This document shows positions 7,380-12,729 of a DNA stretch of 12,729 bases, piece by piece. The DNA comes from Oscillospiraceae bacterium. Lineage in GTDB: Bacteria; Bacillota; Clostridia; Oscillospirales; Acutalibacteraceae. The notes under the pieces are model-generated. The model did no database searches. It was given only the letters and a program-made list of their open reading frames with translations, and was not told where the DNA came from. Location: the NCBI GenBank assembly GCA_015066165.1, contig SVOX01000033.1:1-12729 (forward strand), written 5' to 3'. How positions within the stretch are numbered: position 1 is the stretch's first letter; each line of letters opens with the position of its first letter. The position numbers were made by a program, and so were the translations under genes.

Positions 7380-7529
7380 TCATATTGAATCAAGTTTAAC
7401 TATTGAACTATAAGCACTCTTTAAAAATTTATCAATACATTGAGTTTTGGTTTCAACTTCTAAAACAATACTTTCTGAAAACAGTTTGGTCTTTTTTAAA
7501 AGTGAAATCTTTTCTTCCCAGTGAAAAAA
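7380..7529 (-). pseudogene. Possible gene remnant, 49 codons without a start
   Basis: The 247-bp gap after spoIIIAH is mostly featureless AT-rich sequence. One minus-strand frame is open for 49 codons (7529 to the stop at 7382-7380) and reads FFHWEEKISLLKKTKLFSES, then LEVETKTQCIDKFLKSAYSS. This composition looks protein-like rather than random. A TAA precedes it, there is no ATG, GTG or TTG at a useful place, and no ribosome binding site. It may be the C-terminal scrap of a deleted gene, or chance in AT-rich DNA. I do not recognise the family. Confidence 0.25.
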
Positions 7530-7532
7530 TTA

Positions 7533-7561
7533 TTGCATAAATACATTGCTTTTATTATAAT
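7533..7561 (+). promoter_or_regulatory. SigA-type promoter of the FAD oxidoreductase gene
   Basis: TTGCAT (7533-7538), a 17-nt spacer and a perfect TATAAT (7556-7561) predict a start near 7568. The leader to ATG 7606 is about 38 nt and carries GGGTGG (7591-7596). Confidence 0.78.
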
Positions 7562-7564
7562 GAG

Positions 7565-7585
7565 TAAAGTATAGTATAAACTTTA
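7565..7585. promoter_or_regulatory. Inverted repeat at the transcription start, candidate operator
   Basis: TAAAGT (7565-7570) and ACTTTA (7580-7585) form a 21-nt imperfect palindrome; 8 of 10 pairs match around the central base. It covers the predicted start site, a common position for a repressor site. No regulator gene lies in the window. Confidence 0.4.
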
Positions 7586-7605
7586 TTTAAGGGTGGGTAA
7601 ATGTT

Positions 7606-9303
7606 ATGCGTACTTTAAATTACGAAACCGAACTTTGCGTTGTTGGTGGCGGACTTTCGGGACTTTGCTGTGCTATTGCGGCATCACGTCACGGAATAAA
7701 AACAATATTAGTACATGACCGAGCAGTTTTAGGCGGTAATGCTTCAAGTGAAATTAGAATGCATATTTGCGGTGCTAAAGGTCAGAATAATCGCGAAACA
7801 GGTATTATTGAAGAAATTGTGCTCGAAAACTTCTACCGCAACCCTGAGCAAAATTATAGCATTTGGGACACCGTTTTGTATGAAAAGGCAATGGCTGAAG
7901 AAAATCTCACCTTACTTCTAAACACAAGTTGTCTTGACGCCACAATGAATAATGAAAAAATCAAAAGTATTAAAGCGTGGCAGTCAAATGCCGAAACCTT
8001 TCATATTATAAAAGCAAAATATTTTGCCGATTGTTCGGGTGACAGTATTTTAGCACCTTTATCTAATGCCGAATACCGCTACGGAAGAGAAGCAAAATCA
8101 GAATTTTCAGAGACAATTCCACCTGTAGTTTCCGACAAAAAGACAATGGGTATGAGTTGTCTTATGCAGATTCGTGAAACCGACCATAAGGTTGAGTTTA
8201 TTCCGCCCGAATGGGCTTATAAATATGAAACCGAAGAAATGCTAAAATATAAACCCCACGAGCTTATTATGGAAGACAATTTTTGGTGGCTTGAAGTTGG
8301 CGGAGAGTGGGACTGTATCCACGATACCGACCGTTGCCGTGACGAACTTTTAAAAATTGCTTTTGGTGTATGGGACCACATTAAAAACTATGGAAATCAC
8401 GGTATGGATAATCACGAATTAGAATGGATTGGAATGTTACCGGGTAAGCGTGAAAGCCGAAGATACGTTGGCGAATACACCGTTACTGAAAATGATGTTA
8501 AAAACGAGGGAAGATTTAATGATATTGTAGCGTATGGCGGATGGCCAATGGACGACCATTTTCCAGGCGGTTTTTATTATCAAGAAGGGTATCCCACAAT
8601 TTTTCACCCTGCTCCTTGCCTTTGGGGTTTGCCGCTCAGATGTATGATTTCCAAGAATATCCAAAATCTTGTATTTGCAGGTAGAAATATTAGTATTACC
8701 CACGCAGCACTCAGTTCTTCTCGTGTTATGGCTACTTGCTCTTTGCTTGGACAAGCACTTGGTACTGCGGTGGCACAGGCAGTTATAAGTAATACTGATA
8801 TACGAAAAATCGATATAAAAACCTTGCAAAACACTTTAATGAATGACGACTGTTTTATTCCTGGGCACGAGCGCGAAGTAAGTGAACTTTCTAAAAACGC
8901 CAACTGCTCAGCCGAGATTGTTCGAAACGGACAATACCGCAAAGAAGAAAATCTTTGGATTGGTAGCAAATACGATACTGTTACATATACTTTTGACAGC
9001 GAAGTAAAAGTAAGCAAAATTCGCTTGGTGTTTGATAGCGATTTAAACCGTGAAACCCATAATATGCTTTCAAATTATTATATCCGTAACGAGCAACCAA
9101 AACCTTTACCGAAAACGCTTATTAAGGAATATAAGGTTGTGGGAGAAAAAGAGAATGGTGAAACTTTTGAAATTGAAGTTTTAAACAATCGTAAACGTTT
9201 AGTTTATCATAATGTTGATTGGTCTGTTAAAAAGGTAACCTTTGTGCCAATTAAAACCCACGGAACACCCGATTTTCGTTTGTTTGGGTTTGAGGTTGAA
9301 TAA
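7606..9303 (+). CDS. FAD-dependent oxidoreductase with C-terminal beta-rich domain
   Basis: This 565-aa, probably cytoplasmic flavoprotein belongs to the FAD_oxidored type (GR2-like fold). The dinucleotide-binding motif is VVGGGLSGL (12-20), followed by VLGGNASSEIRMH (41-53). ADCSGDS (141-147), LPGKRESRRYVGE (278-290) and LVFAGRNISITHAALSSSR (355-373) are typical of this group, often annotated in carbohydrate-degradation loci. Residues about 430-565 form a separate beta-rich region (WIGSKYDTVTYTFDSEVKVS, then KIRLVFD) resembling an F5/8-type or galactose-binding-like domain, without a signal peptide. Substrate is unknown. ATG 7606 has GGGTGG 9 nt upstream; an ATG at 7601 is out of frame. It is convergent with a TIM-barrel sugar isomerase-like gene, which suggests a sugar or polyol substrate. 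Confidence 0.88.
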   Translation: MRTLNYETELCVVGGGLSGLCCAIAASRHGIKTILVHDRAVLGGNASSEIRMHICGAKGQNNRETGIIEEIVLENFYRNPEQNYSIWDTVLYEKAMAEENLTLLLNTSCLDATMNNEKIKSIKAWQSNAETFHIIKAKYFADCSGDSILAPLSNAEYRYGREAKSEFSETIPPVVSDKKTMGMSCLMQIRETDHKVEFIPPEWAYKYETEEMLKYKPHELIMEDNFWWLEVGGEWDCIHDTDRCRDELLKIAFGVWDHIKNYGNHGMDNHELEWIGMLPGKRESRRYVGEYTVTENDVKNEGRFNDIVAYGGWPMDDHFPGGFYYQEGYPTIFHPAPCLWGLPLRCMISKNIQNLVFAGRNISITHAALSSSRVMATCSLLGQALGTAVAQAVISNTDIRKIDIKTLQNTLMNDDCFIPGHEREVSELSKNANCSAEIVRNGQYRKEENLWIGSKYDTVTYTFDSEVKVSKIRLVFDSDLNRETHNMLSNYYIRNEQPKPLPKTLIKEYKVVGEKENGETFEIEVLNNRKRLVYHNVDWSVKKVTFVPIKTHGTPDFRLFGFEVE

Positions 9304-9323
9304 ATTTTAAAAGATAAATAATT

Positions 9324-9358
9324 AAACCGAACACGTTTTGCGTGTTCGGTTTGATTTT
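9324..9358. terminator. Bidirectional terminator between convergent genes
   Basis: AAACCGAACACG (9324-9335) pairs perfectly over 12 bp with CGTGTTCGGTTT (9341-9352) around TTTTG, followed by GATTTTT. On the minus strand the stem is followed by AATTATTT, a weaker U-rich tail. It ends the oxidoreductase transcript and may also end the TIM-barrel one. Confidence 0.9.
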
Positions 9359-9373
9359 TATAATAAAAAAGCA

Positions 9374-10297
9374 TTAATCAAGAAATCTTTTAACAAAGTT
9401 TTTCATTGTTTTTACTGTCAATATTGCAATTTCTTCAACTAAATCTTCGTGTATATATTTTAAAGTAACTTCCGAATTAATGTTATTATCATAACCAATT
9501 TCTTTAAGCGCTTTAAACACGTCATCCCAGTCAATTGTACCGCCGCAAAGTATGCGGTGTTGGTCAACAATACCATTGTTATCGTGAAGATGCAAACAGT
9601 AAACGTTTTCACCCATTTTTCTTATAAAATCGGCAGGGGTTGGTTGATTATGCTGACCTGTAAGGTTAATATGACCTGTGTCAATACAGCAAACAAACCA
9701 TTCGCCATACTCACTATTTTTCACGTCATCAAACAATGCTCTAAACTCATCATAACCGCCAAAGAAATCCATCTTATTATTAAGAGTCCAGTTAGAACCA
9801 ACCGTTTCAAGTGCAATTTTCACACCGTTTTCTTTAGCAAAGGGTAAAATCAATTTAAACGCTCTACATGCCCTGAAACGCATTTGTTCAGGTGTTGAAG
9901 TGGGGTTTGAAAGGTCACTGCCGGGGTGAAAAACACAAACAGATGCACCCAAAATTTTAGATGCTTTTAAATCACACTCGGCATTTTTAGGGAAAGTAAT
10001 CAAATTATAGTCTTCTTCGTTTTCTCTAAAGGTTCTCATTGTGCCGTGGGTTTGGAAAACTTTAAGTCCACGTTTTTCAACTTGGTTTCGAATATTTTCA
10101 AAATACGCTACAAATTCTTCTTCGCTCTTTACATAAATAGAATCATCTGGATGCCCAAAAAGATTATAATCATTTAAGTCAAAATCAACCCCGTCTGCTC
10201 CCCATTCTTTAATCTTGTCAAGGGCGGTAAGAAAACCGTATTTTTCAGTCAAAGTTCCCGATAATGCCGCTATTGACATACTATATTTTCTTTTCAT
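9374..10297 (-). CDS. Sugar phosphate isomerase/epimerase-like TIM-barrel protein
   Basis: This 307-aa cytoplasmic protein is of the xylose isomerase-like TIM-barrel family (AP_endonuc_2). Likely metal ligands are visible at strand ends: E164 (IALETV), D206 and H209 (CCIDTGH), H238 (LHLHDN) and E276 (NSEVT). H124 lies in VFHPGS. The family covers isomerases and epimerases of sugars, inositols and hydroxypyruvate, so the reaction cannot be named. ATG at 10297-10295 follows AAGGTGGG (10311-10304 on the minus strand). It is monocistronic, with its own consensus promoter and a palindromic operator-like site. The convergent FAD oxidoreductase could act on the same substrate, which is inference from neighbourhood only. 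Confidence 0.9.
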   Translation of the reverse strand: MKRKYSMSIAALSGTLTEKYGFLTALDKIKEWGADGVDFDLNDYNLFGHPDDSIYVKSEEEFVAYFENIRNQVEKRGLKVFQTHGTMRTFRENEEDYNLITFPKNAECDLKASKILGASVCVFHPGSDLSNPTSTPEQMRFRACRAFKLILPFAKENGVKIALETVGSNWTLNNKMDFFGGYDEFRALFDDVKNSEYGEWFVCCIDTGHINLTGQHNQPTPADFIRKMGENVYCLHLHDNNGIVDQHRILCGGTIDWDDVFKALKEIGYDNNINSEVTLKYIHEDLVEEIAILTVKTMKNFVKRFLD

Positions 10298-10319
10298 AAA
10301 AAACCCACCTTTTTATATA

Positions 10320-10334
10320 TTCAACCGGTTTTAA
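10320..10334. promoter_or_regulatory. Operator-like palindrome, LacI/GalR type
   Basis: The minus strand reads TTAAAACCGGTTGAA, with a perfect AACCGGTT core and partial flanking symmetry. A central CG step with AA/TT flanks is typical of LacI/GalR-family operators. It covers the predicted start (about 10332) of the TIM-barrel gene, just after its -10 box, so repression is the likely mode. Confidence 0.55.
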
Positions 10335-10338
10335 CCAC

Positions 10339-10367
10339 ATTATATAACCCCTTTTTTTCTTTGTCAA
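10339..10367 (-). promoter_or_regulatory. Consensus SigA-type promoter of the TIM-barrel gene
   Basis: On the minus strand a perfect TTGACA (10367-10362), a 17-nt spacer and a perfect TATAAT (10344-10339) are seen. Such a strong promoter beside an operator-like palindrome suggests tight repression with high induced expression. Confidence 0.88.
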
Positions 10368-10389
10368 TAATAAAAAGTTTAAAAATTAG

Positions 10390-10418
10390 TTGTTTTATTG
10401 CGGGAAAGGTGTTATAAT
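10390..10418 (+). promoter_or_regulatory. SigA-type promoter of the Asp23 gene
   Basis: TTGTTT (10390-10395), a 17-nt spacer and TATAAT (10413-10418) predict a start near 10425 and a leader of about 30 nt. It is back to back with the TIM-barrel promoter; the two -35 boxes are 22 nt apart. Confidence 0.78.
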
Positions 10419-10456
10419 ATAGAAAAGATTTAAAATTCATTATGGGGGTTAATGTT

Positions 10457-10816
10457 ATGGAAAATAAAACCACTCTTTCTATCAATACCGAAGTTTTAAA
10501 GAAAATGGCTAAAATTGCCGCAACCGAAGTTACAGGTGTTGCAGGTATTTCAAATCGCAATATCGACCTTAAGGGTGCTATTAAATCTAAAAACCCATTT
10601 GCCGGTGTTAAAATTGAAAGTGTTAACGGTGCTTTAGAAATTGGCGTTTATATTATTGTTAAAAAAGATGCCAACGTTAAAGAAGTGGCTAAAAAGGTTC
10701 AAGAAAACGTTAAAGATAAAATTCAGTCAATGACAGGTTCTGCAGTTACAAAAGTTAACGTAACTGTAGCAGATATTGAGTTTGAAAAAGCAGAAGCCGA
10801 AGAAGAAAATCAATAA
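10457..10816 (+). CDS. Asp23/Gls24 family envelope stress protein
   Basis: This small cytoplasmic protein is of the Asp23 (alkaline shock protein 23) family, linked to cell-envelope homeostasis. It is 119 aa from ATG 10457. The family pattern is clear: LSINTEVLKKMAKIAATEVTGVAGI (given as family start), then VKIESVNGALEIGVYIIV and a final VNVTVADIEF, with an acidic tail. An in-frame ATG at 10442 would add five residues, but the GGGGGT at 10444-10449 that it contains is the better ribosome binding site for 10457. In many Firmicutes this gene lies between spoIIIA and nusB. Here it has its own promoter and terminator, and nusB does not follow. Confidence 0.93.
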   Translation: MENKTTLSINTEVLKKMAKIAATEVTGVAGISNRNIDLKGAIKSKNPFAGVKIESVNGALEIGVYIIVKKDANVKEVAKKVQENVKDKIQSMTGSAVTKVNVTVADIEFEKAEAEEENQ

Positions 10817-10830
10817 TACAAACTAAACTC

Positions 10831-10867
10831 AAAAACCATGCCCTAACAACGTTGGGGCATGGTTTTT
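10831..10867. terminator. Bidirectional terminator between Asp23 and MFS genes
   Basis: AAAAACCATGCCC (10831-10843) pairs perfectly over 13 bp with GGGCATGGTTTTT (10855-10867) around an 11-nt loop. The A and T runs make it functional on both strands, ending the Asp23 transcript and the leftward MFS transcript that stops at 10895. Confidence 0.9.
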
Positions 10868-10894
10868 AATTTTCAAACTTACCTTTCACCCAAT

Positions 10895-12175
10895 TTAACC
10901 AACCGTTTTCAAAAAGTCTTTTCTTATCTTATGTGCTTTTGTAATTACGTATTGCATAATTAAGGTTACTAAAATCATTAAAATTCCGCATGCAAAAAAT
11001 GCGCTCTTATAACTACCAAGCAAATCATAAGCAACGTTTATAACGGGACTTCCCAAAGCAAAACCAAACGTGTTAACCGTCATCAAAATTCCCAAAATTT
11101 TATTAAACGCTTTTTCGCCAAACAAATCACTTACAAACAAAGGTATCATAACTGTTTCAAGCGGTAGAGCCAAAGAAGATATAATACCCCAAATCATTGC
11201 ATACACCTTACCGCTTGTTGTATTGCTTGACAACACAAGTGAAAACATTGTAATTATTGAAGCCACACAGCAAACGGCTGTTGTAATTCTAAGACCTAAT
11301 TTATCATACAAAAAGCCGGTTAAAAACTTAAATACTGTCAAAGCAATTGAATGAAGACTTAATATTAACGCTATGTAATTTGCATTTAAATCTACATCTC
11401 GCAAATGCGCCGCCGCAACCCCGTTTATAGCAGTTAACATAAAACCGGTGATAAAAACGCAAATTAATGTCAAATGATATATTTTAAGTTTTTTAACTTT
11501 GGAATATTCCAGCCCTATCCAACTTTCGCCTTTGGGCTTTTTCTTTGCAACTTTAAAAGCGGTTTTTTCTTGGCTTTCGGGTTGTTCTTTTAAAAACACA
11601 AAAACAATTATCGCCGTAACAAACAAAATAAGGGCTACTAATCTATAAGCATTTTGATATCCAAACATATTATTTTCTTCATAAATAATTGGATAAACAA
11701 TTTGGGCTGCAAGAGCACCGCCCAGACCGTTAGCGGCTAAAATTGCTCCCATAATGGTACCCTTATTTTCTTTAAACCATTTATTTACCATACAACTAAC
11801 CATTGCAGTAGTTGTGAAAGAAAGACCTATACCTAAAAAAATACCACCCAAATAAAAAACTGCAATATTACTGGCAACTGAATTACATAAAGCAGAAAAA
11901 ATCAATGCAACAAATCCGGCTAACACCAATTTTTTTGCACCGAATTTTTCAATTAAAGTTCCAAAGAAAATGTTAACAATAGCCGTAGATAAAAATCTAA
12001 AACTATCATTAAAAGAAAACATACTTCTTGATATACCGTTGGCTTCGGTAATGGCACCAATATATACACTTTTGTTAGAACTGCAAAAGCCCATTGTAAC
12101 AAGCACCATTAAGAAACTTACTGCGGCTATAACCCATTTGTAATCAAAACGTTTGCTTTTAAAAAAGTTTTTCAT
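10895..12175 (-). CDS. MFS transporter
   Basis: This 426-aa inner-membrane protein has about 12 hydrophobic helices and a basic cytoplasmic loop in the middle (about 196-230, KVAKKKPKGESW). The MFS motif A appears in the first half as GTLIEKFGAKK (72-82) and in the second as GFLYDKLGLRI (287-297). The overall pattern, with SRSMFSFNDSFRFLSTA and KWFKENKGTIMGAILAANG, resembles MFS members related to the oxalate/formate antiporter (monocarboxylate) branch. The substrate cannot be stated. ATG at 12175-12173 has only a weak ribosome binding site (AGAGATG about 7 nt upstream). Transcription is from its own promoter; direct repeats upstream suggest regulation. Confidence 0.9.
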   Translation of the reverse strand: MKNFFKSKRFDYKWVIAAVSFLMVLVTMGFCSSNKSVYIGAITEANGISRSMFSFNDSFRFLSTAIVNIFFGTLIEKFGAKKLVLAGFVALIFSALCNSVASNIAVFYLGGIFLGIGLSFTTTAMVSCMVNKWFKENKGTIMGAILAANGLGGALAAQIVYPIIYEENNMFGYQNAYRLVALILFVTAIIVFVFLKEQPESQEKTAFKVAKKKPKGESWIGLEYSKVKKLKIYHLTLICVFITGFMLTAINGVAAAHLRDVDLNANYIALILSLHSIALTVFKFLTGFLYDKLGLRITTAVCCVASIITMFSLVLSSNTTSGKVYAMIWGIISSLALPLETVMIPLFVSDLFGEKAFNKILGILMTVNTFGFALGSPVINVAYDLLGSYKSAFFACGILMILVTLIMQYVITKAHKIRKDFLKTVG

Positions 12176-12213
12176 TTTTCACATCTCTTTTATTAAATGA
12201 AATTTACAAAAAC

Positions 12214-12242
12214 ATTATAGCACTAAAAAACACCGCAAACAA
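12214..12242 (-). promoter_or_regulatory. SigA-type promoter of the MFS gene
   Basis: On the minus strand TTGTTT (12242-12237), a 17-nt spacer and a perfect TATAAT (12219-12214) predict a start near 12207 and a leader of about 30 nt. Confidence 0.72.
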
Positions 12243-12273
12243 TAAAACACCACATTTTTACCAAAACACCACA
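12227..12273 (-). repeat. Three direct repeats at the MFS promoter
   Basis: The minus strand carries TGTGGTGTTTT at 12273-12263 and 12254-12244, and the variant TGCGGTGTTTT at 12237-12227. Starts are 19 and 17 nt apart. Two copies lie upstream of the -35 box; the third touches it and fills the spacer. This fits binding sites for an activator or a cooperative regulator. No regulator gene is adjacent. Confidence 0.5.
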
Positions 12274-12331
12274 ATTTATTACCAAAAAATAGCACCGACT
12301 TGTGATTAAAAATAAAATTCCGCAACCAAAT

Positions 12332-12461
12332 CACGCATAGCGTGTATATAATCAATCCAAAGAGAAATACATACACGGCTTATGCCTTAATAACATACAG
12401 TTCACAATGCGAACTGATTACATTCCGCTTACGCGGATTACATACCAATCCTTTGGATTGG
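12332..12461. repeat. Array of small palindromes with ATTACAT-like linkers
   Basis: Five short hairpins follow one another: CACGC-ATA-GCGTG (12332-12344), GGC-TTAT-GCC (12377-12386 or so), CAGTTC-N7-GAACTG (12398-12416), TCCGC-TTAC-GCGGA (12424-12437) and CCAATCC-TTT-GGATTGG (12445-12461). The last gaps are ATTACAT and TTACATA, both 7 nt; the earlier gap AATAACATA is similar. CAATCCAAAG at 12353-12362 looks like a decayed copy of the last hairpin. Stems differ in sequence while loops are short and linkers alike. No coding frame explains it. From 12243 to 12729 I see no convincing gene. Confidence 0.7.
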
Positions 12462-12468
12462 ATAAAAT

Positions 12469-12500
12469 AAAAGGACTACCGAAGTAGTCCTTTTATTTTT
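12469..12500. terminator. Strong intrinsic terminator hairpin, bidirectional
   Basis: AAAAGGACTAC (12469-12479) pairs perfectly over 11 bp with GTAGTCCTTTT (12484-12494) around CGAA, followed by ATTTTT. On the minus strand the loop is TTCG and the tail TTTTATTTT. It lies immediately next to the first tRNA-3'-end-like repeat, which on the minus strand it would follow as a terminator follows a tRNA gene. Confidence 0.85.
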
Positions 12501-12526
12501 GGTGATCCATCGGGGATGAAGCCGCT
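12498..12526 (-). repeat. tRNA-3'-end-like direct repeat, copy 1
   Basis: This segment matches 12701-12729 at 28 of 29 positions (G versus T at 12521). On the minus strand ATCCCCGATGGATCACCA has the layout of a tRNA 3' end: T-stem half CCCCG, a 7-nt acceptor strand ATGGATC, discriminator A and CCA. Upstream of that the minus strand does not continue as a tRNA (no GTTCGAAT T-loop here, and no GATCCAT acceptor partner), so it is not an intact gene. Confidence 0.75.
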
Positions 12527-12652
12527 TAACGCGCCTTCCTTGCTCGCCGACCGTTCGCCTTGCGAACAGTACCCGCCTCGCACTTCGTCGCTAAAAACAG
12601 TTCACCGAACTGTTTTCTTTACGCTCCTCACCCTCTCAGTGTTCGAATCCCC
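12512..12652. other. GC-rich, foldable 141-nt unit between the repeats
   Basis: I count 60 G/C in 12501-12600, far richer than the AT-rich surroundings. The ends can pair: GGGGAT (12512-12517) with ATCCCC (12647-12652), then GAA (12518-12520) with TTC (12642-12644) across a GA bulge. Inside are perfect hairpins GTTCGC-CTT-GCGAAC (12553-12567) and AAAACAGTTC-ACC-GAACTGTTTT (12594-12616). GTTCGAATCC at 12641-12650 resembles a tRNA T-loop on the plus strand. It may be a structured RNA or mobile repeat; no function is assigned. Confidence 0.5.
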
Positions 12653-12669
12653 TTAGTTTTATATAAATT

Positions 12670-12695
12670 AAAAAACCGACCCAAAAGGTCGGTTT
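12670..12695 (-). terminator. Intrinsic terminator next to repeat copy 2
   Basis: AAACCGACC (12673-12681) pairs over 9 bp with GGTCGGTTT (12687-12695) around CAAAA. On the minus strand it is followed by further T (a run of six, 12675-12670), so it is stronger in that direction. It lies 5-6 nt from the second tRNA-3'-end-like repeat, mirroring the hairpin beside copy 1 but with a different stem. Confidence 0.75.
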
Positions 12696-12700
12696 CTTAA

Positions 12701-12729
12701 TTTGGTGATCCATCGGGGATGAATCCGCT
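12701..12729 (-). repeat. tRNA-3'-end-like direct repeat, copy 2 (cut by window end)
   Basis: This second copy lies 203 bp from the first and matches it at 28 of 29 positions up to the last base of the window, so the shared sequence probably continues beyond. The two copies may mark tandem units or the borders of an inserted segment. Confidence 0.72.

Noticed and set aside
7359..7440. A terminator for the spoIIIA operon
   Set aside because: Only weak pairings (for example AGTT with AACT) are present and no T-run follows a stable stem.
8437..9017. Long minus-strand open frames opposite the FAD oxidoreductase gene
   Set aside because: They lie entirely within a well-supported coding gene, lack family features and ribosome binding sites, and are antisense shadows.
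12332..12461. CRISPR array
   Set aside because: Units are short palindromes of differing sequence with 7-nt linkers. There are no identical repeats of 23-40 nt, no unique spacers and no cas genes.
12498..12573. An intact minus-strand tRNA gene ending at 12498
   Set aside because: Only the T-stem half, acceptor and CCA fit. There is no normal T-loop, anticodon arm or D arm, and no GATCCAT acceptor partner upstream.
12516..12656. A 46-codon plus-strand frame starting MKPLNAPSLLADRSP, with a GGTGA 9 nt upstream of the ATG
   Set aside because: The region is open on the other strand too (GDSNTERVRSVKK...), is dominated by hairpins and GC-rich sequence, and resembles no family I know. A repeat with chance reading frames is more likely.

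Overview
The window looks like a chromosomal piece of an AT-rich, endospore-forming clostridium (Firmicutes). It carries a complete spoIIIA operon (spoIIIAA to spoIIIAH). Its glutamate dehydrogenase closely resembles the Clostridium symbiosum enzyme, a match made from memory. Promoters are SigA-like, ribosome binding sites are strong, and an Asp23/Gls24 gene is present. The species cannot be named from the sequence; an uncultured gut clostridium would fit.

Region 1 (1-2780) is amino-acid and nitrogen metabolism. A sodium:alanine/glycine symporter gene, cut off by the left edge, reads leftward behind a single-aptamer glycine riboswitch and an intrinsic terminator. Glutamate dehydrogenase reads rightward from a divergent promoter and ends at a strong terminator set inside an imperfect palindromic repeat.

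Region 2 (2780-7360) is the eight-gene spoIIIA operon, tightly packed with overlaps or gaps of 8 nt or less. Its products are the engulfment-stage ATPase (AA), membrane proteins (AB to AF) and ring proteins (AG, AH) of the mother cell to forespore channel.

Region 3 (7360-10380) holds two convergent, separately promoted catabolic-type genes: an FAD-dependent oxidoreductase with an extra C-terminal beta-rich domain, and a xylose-isomerase-like TIM-barrel protein. They share a bidirectional terminator. The TIM-barrel gene has a consensus promoter with an AACCGGTT palindrome at the transcription start. A short minus-strand gene remnant may lie just after spoIIIAH. These genes sit between spoIIIA and the Asp23 gene, which are close neighbours in many Firmicutes.

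Region 4 (10380-12175) holds a monocistronic Asp23/Gls24 gene, then a convergent MFS transporter. Three direct repeats lie at and upstream of the transporter's promoter.

Region 5 (12176-12729) has no convincing gene and is the strangest part. It contains an array of small hairpins joined by ATTACAT-like linkers, then a strong hairpin/terminator. After that comes a GC-rich foldable unit that begins with a sequence shaped like the 3' end of a tRNA, read on the minus strand. The start of a second copy appears 203 bp later at the window edge, again next to a different terminator. This is probably an interspersed, tRNA-related repeat or the border of an integrated element.
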